A stretch of 64,000 nt of DNA, taken from ZC4RG25 sp041687075 (GTDB taxonomy: Bacteria > Pseudomonadota > Alphaproteobacteria > Rhizobiales > Hyphomicrobiaceae). How positions within the stretch are numbered: the stretch's first letter is position 1; each line of letters opens with the position of its first letter. Both the position numbers and the translations under genes were made by a program. Of the stretch, positions 42,771 to 51,563 are shown piece by piece. The stretch spans positions 8,443 through 72,442 of the forward strand of contig JAWLCO010000005.1 in the NCBI GenBank assembly GCA_041687075.1, in the 5' to 3' direction. The notes under the pieces are model-generated. The model did not search any database. It was not told where the DNA came from and worked only from the letters and a program-made list of their open reading frames with translations.

Positions 42771-43361
42771 CTAACTCGATTGGGCGCCGTCTTCCAGCAG
42801 CCGCTTGGCCTCAGCCTCGGCCGCAGCGTAATGGCCCCCTCCTGAGGGCGCTTCTTCGAGATGGCCGCTCATGATTGCGATGCGCTTGATGAGCTCGGAG
42901 ATGCCCTGCAGCAGCAGCAGAGCGAAACCCAATACGACGAGCAGTTTCGGCGGATAGAGCGGCAATCCGCCGGCGTTTGAGGATTGCTCGTTTTGCTCCC
43001 AAGAGCGCAGGAAGAAAGGAACGGAAGTGTAAAGAATCACGAGACACATAGGCAGCAGAAACAGCGTATGCCCTATGAGCTCGATGACGTTACGGGTGGA
43101 GCGGGAAAGCTGGCTGTTGACGATATCGATGCGGATGTGCTCGTTCGACGAAAGGGTCCAGGCTGCGCAGAGGAGGAACACTGCGCCAAACAGCCACCAC
43201 TGCAGCTCGAGCCAGGCGTTCGAACTGGTGTCGAAGAGCTTGCGGACAGTGGCGTTGCCGGCGCTGATGAGGATGGCGGCGACGACCAGCCAGGCCACCC
43301 ATCTGCCGATCCATCCAGTCAAGCGATCGACCGTGCGACTGAACGCCAGTAGTCCCTTCAT
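42771..43361 (-). CDS. TRAP transporter small permease (DctQ)
   Basis: 196 residues with four membrane segments. The family pattern is SAGNATVRKLFDTSSNAWLE, LLCAAWTLSSNEHIRIDI and SWEQNEQSSNAGGLPLYPPK. It pairs with the DctM encoded next. GGAGG lies before the ATG, and a TATA-like stretch (AACTATAT) about 30 bases upstream could be the -10 region. No solute-binding gene adjoins; the one at 1-1017 is the only one seen. Confidence 0.93.
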   Translation of the reverse strand: MKGLLAFSRTVDRLTGWIGRWVAWLVVAAILISAGNATVRKLFDTSSNAWLELQWWLFGAVFLLCAAWTLSSNEHIRIDIVNSQLSRSTRNVIELIGHTLFLLPMCLVILYTSVPFFLRSWEQNEQSSNAGGLPLYPPKLLVVLGFALLLLQGISELIKRIAIMSGHLEEAPSGGGHYAAAEAEAKRLLEDGAQSS

Positions 43362-43535
43362 CCCTCGAACCTCCGACCGATATAGTTTTTTAGCATTGCA
43401 GTGCCCTCGCCGGTTGATTGCGTGTATAGCGGGGCCGATGAGCGAGTCCAGCGACTCAACTGCCGCGTCGGATGAGCGGGTTGGCGCCCGGGGGATGGAT
43501 TGGCGTTTCTGCGCCTTGCGCCGAAGGAGAAGAAC

Positions 43536-45044
43536 ATGTCCGTGACGAAGGATCAGGTCCTGGAAGAGCTCCGCCGCGTGAAGGGGCCGGATCTCGAGGG
43601 GAATATCGTCGATCTGGGCCTTGTCTCGGAAATCCTGATCAAGGACCAGCGCGTCTACTTCTCGATCACCGTGCCCGTCGAGCGAGCCAACGAGCTCGAG
43701 CCACTGCGCCAGGCCGCCGAGAAGGTGGTCAAAGACATCCCTGGCGTGTCCGGCGTGACGGCGGTGCTGACAGCTGAAACGAAAGGGGGCGGCTCGGCTC
43801 CGTCAGCCGGGGCGAACGGCAGCCGGAACGTCGTGGAGCATCCGCGCGTGCAGCAGGCGCGCGCCGCGCAGGCAGGATCCGGCGGGGCGCGTCCGCAGGC
43901 GGGCAGTGGCCGCCAGGTGGCGGGCGTGCCGGGCGTGAAGCACCTGATCGCGGTCGCCTCCGGCAAGGGTGGCGTCGGCAAATCGACGACCGCCGTCAAC
44001 CTCGCGCTGGGCTTCCGCGCCATCGGCCTGAAGGCCGGCATTCTCGATGCGGACATTTACGGACCGTCCCAGCCGCGCCTTCTCGGCCTGACGGGCCGGC
44101 CGCAGGTGGTTTCGGGAACGACGCTGAGGCCCATGCAGGGCTACGGCCTGCAGGTGATGTCGATGGGCTTCCTCGTCGACGAGGGCACGCCGATCATCTG
44201 GCGCGGGCCGATGGTCGTCTCCGCGCTGAACCAGATGCTGCGCGAGGTCGCCTGGGACGATCTCGACGTGATGGTGATCGATATGCCTCCGGGCACCGGC
44301 GACGTGCAGCTCACCATGGCCCAGCAGGTGCCGCTTTCCGGTGCCGTCATCGTCTCCACACCGCAGGACCTGGCACTGATCGATGCCCGCAAGGGCCTCA
44401 ACATGTTCCGCAAGGTGGACGTGCCTGTCCTCGGCATCATCGAGAACATGAGCTACTTCATCTGCCCGAACTGCGGTGAGCGCTCGGACATCTTCGGCCA
44501 CGGCGGCGCGGAGAACGAGGCGGAGAAGCTCGGCATCCCGTTCCTCGGTGCCGTGCCGCTGCACATGGAGATCCGCTCGCGCTCCGACGCGGGCCAGCCG
44601 ATCGTGGCCACCAACCCGGACAGTCCGCACGCGCAGGTATATCGCGAGATTGCCGCCAAGGCCTGGGCGGAGGTGCAGGCCGCGCAGGGCAGCCGCGTCA
44701 AGCCGCCGAAGCTCGAGGTCAGCCCGAACCAGGACGCCCTGGCCGTAACTTTCGAGGACGGCGAGGGCTACGAGCTTTCCGCCGAAATGCTGCGCGTCAT
44801 GAGCCCGTCCGCCGAGGTGCAGGGGCATAGCCCGGATCAGCGCGTCACGGTTGCCCGCAAGCGGCACGTCAAGATCAAGGAGCTGCGGCCCGTCGGGAAC
44901 TACGCGGTGCGGATCGTCTTCGATGACGGTCATGACACCGGCCTTTACGCCTGGTCCTATCTGCAGATCCTCGGACGCGAGAAGGAGCTGCGATGGGCTG
45001 GCTACCTGCGCGAGTTGGAGCAGAAGGGACTGAGCCGCGGCTGA
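43536..45044 (+). CDS. apbC: Mrp/ApbC-type Fe-S carrier ATPase fused to DUF971
   Basis: 502 residues from the ATG at 43536, with AAGGAGAAG upstream. Residues 1-85 are a DUF59/MIP18 domain. A 35-residue Gly/Ala linker follows. Residues 135-385 are the NTPase: deviant Walker A GKGGVGKST near 145-153, DADIYGPSQPRLLG, and CPNC at about 310-313 for the shared cluster. Residues 390-500 are DUF971: VRIVFDDGHDTGLYAWSYL is diagnostic. ApbC/Mrp dimers carry 4Fe-4S clusters to client proteins. The DUF59-NTPase-DUF971 order is that of plant plastid HCF101. Confidence 0.94.
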   Translation: MSVTKDQVLEELRRVKGPDLEGNIVDLGLVSEILIKDQRVYFSITVPVERANELEPLRQAAEKVVKDIPGVSGVTAVLTAETKGGGSAPSAGANGSRNVVEHPRVQQARAAQAGSGGARPQAGSGRQVAGVPGVKHLIAVASGKGGVGKSTTAVNLALGFRAIGLKAGILDADIYGPSQPRLLGLTGRPQVVSGTTLRPMQGYGLQVMSMGFLVDEGTPIIWRGPMVVSALNQMLREVAWDDLDVMVIDMPPGTGDVQLTMAQQVPLSGAVIVSTPQDLALIDARKGLNMFRKVDVPVLGIIENMSYFICPNCGERSDIFGHGGAENEAEKLGIPFLGAVPLHMEIRSRSDAGQPIVATNPDSPHAQVYREIAAKAWAEVQAAQGSRVKPPKLEVSPNQDALAVTFEDGEGYELSAEMLRVMSPSAEVQGHSPDQRVTVARKRHVKIKELRPVGNYAVRIVFDDGHDTGLYAWSYLQILGREKELRWAGYLRELEQKGLSRG

Positions 45045-45163
45045 TTTCGACCCGAACCCAGTGCCTGTAGCCCGTCGCCAGCTGCGTATCTCCTATGCGC
45101 GGGCACTTCCTGTCTTGCGCATTCGGCGATGACTGCGTTCAGTTTGCGTTGCTGTCCGGAGGA

Positions 45164-46261
45164 ATGGCTGCGTCGCGCCGACCCCAGCCCCAGGCGCCTC
45201 AGGCCAAGGACGAGGTGATGAAAGACGGGATCGACCCGGCCGACGAGATCGTGCTGCCCTACGAGAACCCGCCCGCACCCGGCGAGGTGATCGAGGTCGT
45301 GCGCGGCCTGCTCTGGGCCAGGATGCCGCTGCCCGTCCGCCTCGATCACGTTAACATCTGGCTGCTCGAAGAGGCAGACGGCTGGACGGCCGTCGATTGC
45401 GGGCTCGACACGGCCGAGACCCGGCAAGCATGGGACCGACTGGCTGCGGGCCCATTGCGGGGCAGGCCGGTCCGGCGTCTCGTCGCCACCCACGGTCATG
45501 TGGACCACATTGGACTCGCCGGCTGGATCACAAGCCGCTTTCAGGCCCCATTTCATGCCACGCGAGAAGCCTGGCTGTGGTCGCGAGTCACGTTCGCCGC
45601 GCGCGACGAGCCCACCAGCGCCGAAGCTCTCGAATTCCTGCGCAGCCATGGCTGTGATCCGAAGCACGTCGAGGCCTACGCCCGCAACCGCGGGCCGTTG
45701 CTGAAGCTCTTCAGCGATCCGCCCAAGGCGCATTACCGTCTGCGGGACGGTGACGTATTCGACATGGGCCGCCGGAGCTGGCGCATTCTGACTGCCGACG
45801 GCCACGCGGACGAGCACGCATCGTTCGTGGAGGTCGACGGCAAGATCCTGATCGCCGGCGACCAGATCCTGCAGCGGATTTCGCCAGTGGTCGGCGTGTT
45901 CTCCGGCGAGCCCCGGGCCGATCCCCTGACTGATTATCTCGATTCGCTGGAACGGTTCCGCGGCCTGCCTGCGGATACGCTCGTTCTCCCGTCGCACGGT
46001 CTTCCGTTCCGGGGCCTCGATGCCCGGCTGGATCAGCTCGCACATCATCACGACCGTCGGCTCGCGCTGGTGCTCGACGCGCTCAATCAGCCGCAGACCG
46101 CGACGGAGTGCTCACACGTGTTGTTCGCCAGGGCGATGGCCGAAGGGCAATGGTATCTCGCGCTCGCAGAGACGCTCGCCCATTTGCACCGCCTCGTCAC
46201 GGTCGGGGCGGCGCGCCGTCAGATCGATGGCAACGGCGTCATTCGATTCGAGCAAGCATAG
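45164..46261 (+). CDS. Metallo-beta-lactamase-fold hydrolase
   Basis: 365 residues from the ATG at 45164; the ATG at 45218, with a better-spaced AGGACGAGG, is a good alternative. The dinuclear metal motif is complete: T-H-G-H-V-D-H. ADGHADEH supplies a further His, and LIAGDQIL the bridging Asp. LVLPSHGLPFRG gives the last His. The C-terminal helical part (QTATECSHVLFARAM...) matches the BLACT_WH-type extension of LACTB2-like proteins. The substrate is unknown. Confidence 0.88.
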   Translation: MAASRRPQPQAPQAKDEVMKDGIDPADEIVLPYENPPAPGEVIEVVRGLLWARMPLPVRLDHVNIWLLEEADGWTAVDCGLDTAETRQAWDRLAAGPLRGRPVRRLVATHGHVDHIGLAGWITSRFQAPFHATREAWLWSRVTFAARDEPTSAEALEFLRSHGCDPKHVEAYARNRGPLLKLFSDPPKAHYRLRDGDVFDMGRRSWRILTADGHADEHASFVEVDGKILIAGDQILQRISPVVGVFSGEPRADPLTDYLDSLERFRGLPADTLVLPSHGLPFRGLDARLDQLAHHHDRRLALVLDALNQPQTATECSHVLFARAMAEGQWYLALAETLAHLHRLVTVGAARRQIDGNGVIRFEQA

Positions 46262-46285
46262 AGCAGGAGTGCTGCCGAGCTTGCT

Positions 46286-47080
46286 TCAATCCAGAAGCAG
46301 GCTGTCGTCGGCGAGCTCGCGGCCGCGTAGGCGGGCGAACTCGGCGAGGAGGTCCGGGACGTCGAGGCCCGCGCGTGCCTCGCCCTCCACGTCGAGCACG
46401 ACCTTGCCCTCGTGCAGCATGACGGTGCGGTCGCCCATGTCGAGAGCCTGTCGCATGGAATGCGTGACCATCAGGGTCGTCAGCCGCTGCTCGGTCACGA
46501 TCCGCTTGGTGAGGTCCAGCACGAAATCGGCCGTCTTGGGATCGAGCGCGGCCGTATGCTCATCCAGCAGCAGTACCTGCGTCGGGCAGAGTGTCGCCAT
46601 CATAAGACTGACGGCCTGACGCTGACCGCCCGACAGCAGCCCGACTTTGTCACCGAGACGGTTTTCAAGGCCAAGCCCCAGGGCCCGCAGCCTTGCCCGG
46701 AAGTCCTCGCGCGAGCGCCGGTCGATTGCGCGCCGGAGACCGCGGCGGCGCCCGCGCGCAGCGGCCAGCGACAGGTTCTCCTCGATGGTCAGGGACTCGC
46801 ACGTTCCTGCCAGCGGGTCCTGAAAAACGCGCGCCACCAGTGAGCTGCGCCGCGGCGACGGCCATCGCGTCACGTCCACGCCATTGATCAGAATGCGCCC
46901 GGCGAGCGGAACGACCTCTCCGGCAACAGCATTGAGCAGGGTCGACTTTCCGGCGCCATTCGAGCCGATGACGGCTATGAACTGTCCGGCCGGGATCTCG
47001 AGATCGAGCCCCCTCAGCGCCCGGGTTTCCATCGGCGTGCCGAGATGGAAGGTGACCGTCAGACCTTCAACGCGGATCAT
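46286..47080 (-). CDS. ABC importer ATP-binding protein
   Basis: 264 residues. Walker A GSNGAGKST lies near residue 40, the signature is LLSGGQRQAV, and Walker B is VLLLDEHTAALDP with His where most ABC proteins have Pro, a feature of the group that works with PF04392-type binding proteins. It energises import with the permease and binding protein encoded just upstream. The start overlaps the permease stop (ATGA). Confidence 0.93.
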   Translation of the reverse strand: MIRVEGLTVTFHLGTPMETRALRGLDLEIPAGQFIAVIGSNGAGKSTLLNAVAGEVVPLAGRILINGVDVTRWPSPRRSSLVARVFQDPLAGTCESLTIEENLSLAAARGRRRGLRRAIDRRSREDFRARLRALGLGLENRLGDKVGLLSGGQRQAVSLMMATLCPTQVLLLDEHTAALDPKTADFVLDLTKRIVTEQRLTTLMVTHSMRQALDMGDRTVMLHEGKVVLDVEGEARAGLDVPDLLAEFARLRGRELADDSLLLD

Positions 47081-47991
47081 AGTGGCGCCCGCCTCCAGCG
47101 GGCGGTAGCAAACTTCGACTTGAGGCTGTTCCTCGCCCCCGGCAGCACCAGTGCGACGGTGACGAGAATAGCCGTGACGAGGTTGAGGTCCGACGCTTGC
47201 AGACCGAGGAAGTCGCTATTGAGAGCGACGGCGACTGCGAGGCGATAAACAACGGACCCCGCGACGCAGGCCGCAGCCCAGACCAGCACGGACCGCGTGC
47301 CGAACAGCGCTTCCCCGACGATCACAGCCGCGAGCCCGACCACGATCGTGCCGGTGCCCAGCGTGACATCGGCAAAACCGTTCATCTGTGCGAAGAGCGC
47401 GCCCGCCAGCGCGACCAGCCCGTTGCTGATCGCCATCCCCACGTAGGTCGCGTGCCGCGTATCGACGCCCTGCGCACGCGCCATCCGCGGGTTGGCGCCG
47501 GTTGCGCGCATCGCGAGGCCGTAATCGGAAGCCAGGAATCGCGCCACAAGGAGGACGGCAGCAACGGCCACGACACCGGCAGCGATGGGCTTCACGTAAA
47601 GCATCTGAAGCCCTAGCTCATCGAAGCGCGACAGCAGCGTCGGCTCGGCAATGATCGCTACATTCGGCCGTCCCATGATGCGCAGGTTGATCGAGTAGAG
47701 CGCAATCATGGTGAGGATGCTGGCCAGCAGATGCAGGATACCGAAGCGGATGTTCAGGAATGCCGTCACCAGCCCGGCAAGGCATCCGCCGATCACCGCA
47801 ACAATCGTAGCGGTGTACGGGTCCATCCCGCTCACAATCAGCGATGCGGTGAGAGCCGCGCCGAGCGGAAAGCTGCCGTCCACGGTCAGGTCCGGGAAGT
47901 CGAGAACCCGGAACGACAGAAACACGCCGAGCCCGACGAGCCCGAACACGAGGCCGATCTCGATGGCGCCCAGGAAGGCGACAAGATTCAT
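47077..47991 (-). CDS. ABC importer permease
   Basis: 304 residues with about eight to ten membrane segments. It resembles the branched-chain-amino-acid-like permeases of the TrpXYZ/ABC_sub_bind group: LDFPDLTVDGSFPLGAA near residue 30 and RATGANPRMARAQGVDT in the cytoplasmic coupling loop. It is coupled to the ATPase gene. A 169-base gap separates it from the binding-protein gene. Confidence 0.92.
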   Translation of the reverse strand: MNLVAFLGAIEIGLVFGLVGLGVFLSFRVLDFPDLTVDGSFPLGAALTASLIVSGMDPYTATIVAVIGGCLAGLVTAFLNIRFGILHLLASILTMIALYSINLRIMGRPNVAIIAEPTLLSRFDELGLQMLYVKPIAAGVVAVAAVLLVARFLASDYGLAMRATGANPRMARAQGVDTRHATYVGMAISNGLVALAGALFAQMNGFADVTLGTGTIVVGLAAVIVGEALFGTRSVLVWAAACVAGSVVYRLAVAVALNSDFLGLQASDLNLVTAILVTVALVLPGARNSLKSKFATARWRRAPL

Positions 47992-48160
47992 GGCGTGATG
48001 GGTCTCCGGCGCTGACTGCTACTCGCCGCCGCGCGCTACGCAAATGGACTAGCCCGGCCCAGCCGCCGCCTGCAAGACCGGAAAGGGAGCCGCGACCGCC
48101 GCACTCAGCAAGGCTCAGCAGTTACGGCCATCGGCGCGGGCGCGTAGCGTCCGGAAGGGA

Positions 48161-49138
48161 CTACCTCACCACTTCCTTGGCTCGCGCAATGACGCCCTCG
48201 GGAATGGTGACACCCATCTTCTCAGCCGCGCTGACGTTGACATAGAGCTCGGTCGTCGCAATGCCTTCGACGGCGATGTCGCCGGGCTTCTCGCCCTTGA
48301 GCACGCGCAGCACGATTTTACCCGTCTGCCGGCCGACATCATAGTAGTTGAACCCGAGCGCGGCCACGGCGCCCCGCGGCACCGAATCCGTATCGGCGGC
48401 GTAAACCGGCATCTTGTTCTCAACGCCCACACGGATCACTGCCTCGAGAGCAGAGACGATGGTGTTGTCGGTGGGAATGTACATCGCGTCGGCCTTGCCG
48501 ATCAGGCTTTGCGCCGCCGACAGCACGTCGGAGGACCGCGTTGCAGGCGCCTCGACGATCTCCAGCCCCAGCGGGCCGGCTTCCTGTTTCAGAAGATTGA
48601 GCAGCGACAGCGAGTTGGCTTCACCCGGGTTGTGCGGCACGCCGATGCGCTTCGCGTCCGGTGTGATCTCCTGAATAAGCTCGAGATGTTTGCGGATCGG
48701 CGAAAGGTCCGTGACGCCGGTGACGTTGGCGCCCGGTTTCTCCGCGTTCGGCACGAGCTTCGCGCCGACGGGATCGGTCACCGCCGTAAAGACGACCGGA
48801 ATGTCCTTCGTTGCCGCTACGACAGCCTGCGCCGAAGGCGTGGAGATCGGCACGATCACGTCCGGCCCCTCGCCGATCAGCTTGCGCGCGATCTGCGCCG
48901 CGGTGGTCGGATTGCCCTGGGCGCTCTCGTACTCGAAGCGGAGAGTCTTTCCGGGCTCGTAACCGTTGGCCTTGAGCTCGTCGCGCACGCCGTCCCGCGC
49001 GGCATCGAGCGCCGGATGCTCGACGATGGCGGTCACCGCCACGTACGCCTCATCCTGCGCGCCGGCGGCGGCAACAAAGCTGACGGAAGCAGCTGCGAGC
49101 GCGGCGAAGCCTAGCAAGCCCCTGAACGAGAGTGGCAT
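48161..49138 (-). CDS. ABC importer substrate-binding protein (ABC_sub_bind family)
   Basis: 325 residues from the ATG at 49138, with GGGAGG eight bases upstream. A signal peptide (LLGFAALAAASVSFVAAAGA) precedes a PF04392 domain with TAIVEHPALDAARDG, VFTAVTDPVGAKLV and PIRKHLELIQEI. Relatives bind tryptophan, tyrosine, riboflavin or thiamine-related molecules. The ligand here is not assignable. It is the first gene of the three-gene operon. Confidence 0.93.
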   Translation of the reverse strand: MPLSFRGLLGFAALAAASVSFVAAAGAQDEAYVAVTAIVEHPALDAARDGVRDELKANGYEPGKTLRFEYESAQGNPTTAAQIARKLIGEGPDVIVPISTPSAQAVVAATKDIPVVFTAVTDPVGAKLVPNAEKPGANVTGVTDLSPIRKHLELIQEITPDAKRIGVPHNPGEANSLSLLNLLKQEAGPLGLEIVEAPATRSSDVLSAAQSLIGKADAMYIPTDNTIVSALEAVIRVGVENKMPVYAADTDSVPRGAVAALGFNYYDVGRQTGKIVLRVLKGEKPGDIAVEGIATTELYVNVSAAEKMGVTIPEGVIARAKEVVR

Positions 49139-49246
49139 CTGATCATCCTCCCGAGCCGAACGAAACACATTAACCCTGTCAGTTCAGCGCAAAATGCCGA
49201 CCGGCCTTTCCGCCGTCAAGCTGAGCGGCGCATCCCATTTGCCCGG

Positions 49247-49762
49247 CTACCTGAGGTTGATCGATAGTCCGAACACGGTGGCCAGGACACCGGCCAGAAT
49301 GCCGGCGAGCGGCGGCAAGAAAAAGGACGACACCAGCCGCAGACCGACGAACGGCCAGCCCATGATCGGGCTCTCGTAGGATATCACGCGGTGAAACGCA
49401 TAGACCGACCAACCCGTTATCAGTGCGATCACCTGCGGGCCGCCGGCGCCCTGATGGGCGAACAGAATGGCGATCGGGAAGGAGACGATCGGTCCGCCTG
49501 GCATGAACCCGCCGAGCACCGAGGCGGCCATGATGCCGAGCAGGCCGGAGTCCGCCCCCAAGATGGCGGCAATGGTCTCTTCCGGGATGAGCTCCGACAC
49601 GCACGAGGCTGCCACCAACGCGAAGGGCAGCCTTACGAGAATGCGCATGATCTCCTGGCGCGCGAACGTAGTAGCGCGCGGCACCATCTGCCGGTCCTTG
49701 CGCCAGGCATAGATCGCGACCGGTATGGTCACGGCCAGGAGGATCAGGAACGACCCGAGCAC
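49247..49762 (-). CDS. Permease half-protein, second of a pair
   Basis: 171 residues from a GTG at 49762 whose G is shared with the previous stop (TAGTG). About four to five membrane segments. The motif GGFMPGGPIVSFPIAI is the repeat seen in the PF03773/YraQ-ArsP-like permease family, in which a full protein has two such halves. The function is unknown. Paired with the next gene it would reconstitute one transporter. Confidence 0.78.
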   Translation of the reverse strand: MLGSFLILLAVTIPVAIYAWRKDRQMVPRATTFARQEIMRILVRLPFALVAASCVSELIPEETIAAILGADSGLLGIMAASVLGGFMPGGPIVSFPIAILFAHQGAGGPQVIALITGWSVYAFHRVISYESPIMGWPFVGLRLVSSFFLPPLAGILAGVLATVFGLSINLR

Positions 49763-50373
49763 TACTCGCCTCCCCCCGAAATACGCGTTCGGCCAATGGG
49801 CAGGTCAGGCACAAAGCGCATGAGAAAGCGCGCGATCAAGCCCGCAGCAATCGGCAGTGGCAGACTCGCCAGCATGCGGGCGAACACGAAGTCGGAGCCG
49901 AGCAGCGGCAGTTCCCAAATCACGAGGCGGTGCAGCCCGAGAACCGACCACGCCGTGAGATACGCGACGACCGCGCCGATATCGGCGCCGGCCAGCGCCA
50001 GGGCATAGACGATCGGGAAGGCGGCGAACGGCCCTCCCGGCGTCGCCGCACCAAGTGCGGTCGCCAGCACCAGCCCGCGCCAGCCGGACCGGGCGCCCAG
50101 CACCGGCGCGATGCGCTCGGGATCTGACAGCTCCTTTACCAGCCCGCCGAGGAACAGCCCGACAACGATCATCGGCGTGACCGTGATCAGGAGCGATGCG
50201 GATTGCGTTGCGGCCCGGGTGAGCGCCTCCGTGCCCTCCAGCCAGGCAACCAGCAGTGCCGAGGCGCCAGCCAGCAGCACGAAGAACCATGCCGCCCGGT
50301 CGAACAGGGGGCGCTCCTCGTCTGGCTCATCCTCGTATTCTGGCTGGGGGCGGTGCTGCGGAGCTTCGTTCAT
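49762..50373 (-). CDS. Permease half-protein, first of a pair
   Basis: 203 residues from the ATG at 50373; a GTG at 50421 would add 16 residues. The N-terminus is acidic (EYEDEPDEERP), followed by about five membrane segments. The motif GAATPGGPFAAFPIVYAL mirrors that of the partner gene. The two genes share one base, so they are translated together. It is probably an ArsP/YraQ-like permease encoded as two chains rather than one. Confidence 0.78.
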   Translation of the reverse strand: MNEAPQHRPQPEYEDEPDEERPLFDRAAWFFVLLAGASALLVAWLEGTEALTRAATQSASLLITVTPMIVVGLFLGGLVKELSDPERIAPVLGARSGWRGLVLATALGAATPGGPFAAFPIVYALALAGADIGAVVAYLTAWSVLGLHRLVIWELPLLGSDFVFARMLASLPLPIAAGLIARFLMRFVPDLPIGRTRISGGGE

Positions 50374-50713
50374 TGGTATCGCTGTCGCGCTCTCCTTGGC
50401 AGATAGCGTCGCCCATGTCACGGGGGCGCAACCTGCCGCCCTTTCGCGAGGAGCGCAACCAGCGGACCCGGCCGGGGCGCGAGCAGGTCAGTAAGAGCTC
50501 ACGATCATCACCAACACTGACGTGCGGGGGAATGCCTGCTCCTTTGAGGCCCGGGCCGGGTCTTGAGCGCGAGTTTGGCGCGAACCCCGGCCTGGCGGCT
50601 GTTCTATGCGGAACAACACGGGGTACCTGCGGTCAGGTTCCACTTAACGGCGAGCGGTTGGCAGCAGCTCATCAGTTGGCTTAGGATCGCTCAGGCAAAC
50701 CGCAGGAGGACTT

Positions 50714-51532
50714 ATGCGCGCGTTCCTCAGCCTGTTCCTGCCTGCTGCTACGGTGGTTTCATCCCTGCTGGTGGCCATTGTACCGGCTCACGCCGTCGCT
50801 CCGGACCAATGCCTCGCGCTCGCTGATCACCAGCCGCGGCCCATTCCCCAGCGGGTTTCATTCAGGCTCGCCCAGCTCAAGGCCTTCGAGGTTCGGGTCT
50901 CCTACATCGGACACTCGACGTTTCTCATCGAAAGCGCGGGCGGCGTGAAGATCGCTACCGACTACAATGATTATGTGCGCCCCGCCGCGGTGCCCGACGT
51001 CGCCACCATGAACCGGGCGCATTCCTCACACTACACGCTCAATCCCGATCCCCGCATCGAGCACGTGCTGCGCGGGTGGAGCAACGAAGGCGCCGCAATC
51101 CATGACCTCACCGTGCTTGATGTGCGCGTCCGTAACGTGCCGACGAACATCCGCACATGGGACGGCGGGACCATGGAGTATGGCAACTCGATCTTCGTGT
51201 TCGAGATCGCCGGACTGTGCATCGCGCACCTCGGGCATCTTCACCACACGCTGACGACGCAGCAGCTCGCGCAGATCGGCCAGATGGACGTCGTGCTCGT
51301 GCCGGTCGACGGCAGCTATACGCTCGACCTCGAAGGAATGCTGGAGGTGCTCAAGGCCCTCAAGGCGCCGCTGATGATCCCGATGCACTACTTCTCGAGC
51401 TTCACGCTCAACCGGTTTCTCGCGTATGTCGAGGATTCCTTCGAGATCGTCCGGCAGGAGGTGCCGACCACCGTGATCTCGCGGCCAACATTGCCGTCCA
51501 CGCCGCAGGTGCTGGTTCTGCCGGGCGGGTGA
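50714..51532 (+). CDS. Exported metallo-beta-lactamase-like protein with altered metal motif
   Basis: 272 residues with a signal peptide (LPAATVVSSLLVAIVPAHA). The fold resembles UlaG-type lactonases: VSYIGHSTFLIES near the start, LCIAHLGHLHH, VVLVPVDGSYTLD and LMIPMHYFSSF. At the place of the HxHxDH motif the sequence reads RAHSSH (in TMNRAHSSHYTLN), so one His and the Asp are replaced. Other histidines remain. It may bind one metal or use a different site. The gene is preceded by about 290 bases without a recognisable gene. It converges with the L,D-transpeptidase. Confidence 0.82.
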   Translation: MRAFLSLFLPAATVVSSLLVAIVPAHAVAPDQCLALADHQPRPIPQRVSFRLAQLKAFEVRVSYIGHSTFLIESAGGVKIATDYNDYVRPAAVPDVATMNRAHSSHYTLNPDPRIEHVLRGWSNEGAAIHDLTVLDVRVRNVPTNIRTWDGGTMEYGNSIFVFEIAGLCIAHLGHLHHTLTTQQLAQIGQMDVVLVPVDGSYTLDLEGMLEVLKALKAPLMIPMHYFSSFTLNRFLAYVEDSFEIVRQEVPTTVISRPTLPSTPQVLVLPGG

Positions 51533-51563
51533 ACGCTGGAAGCCCTTGCGCGAGCGGAGACAA

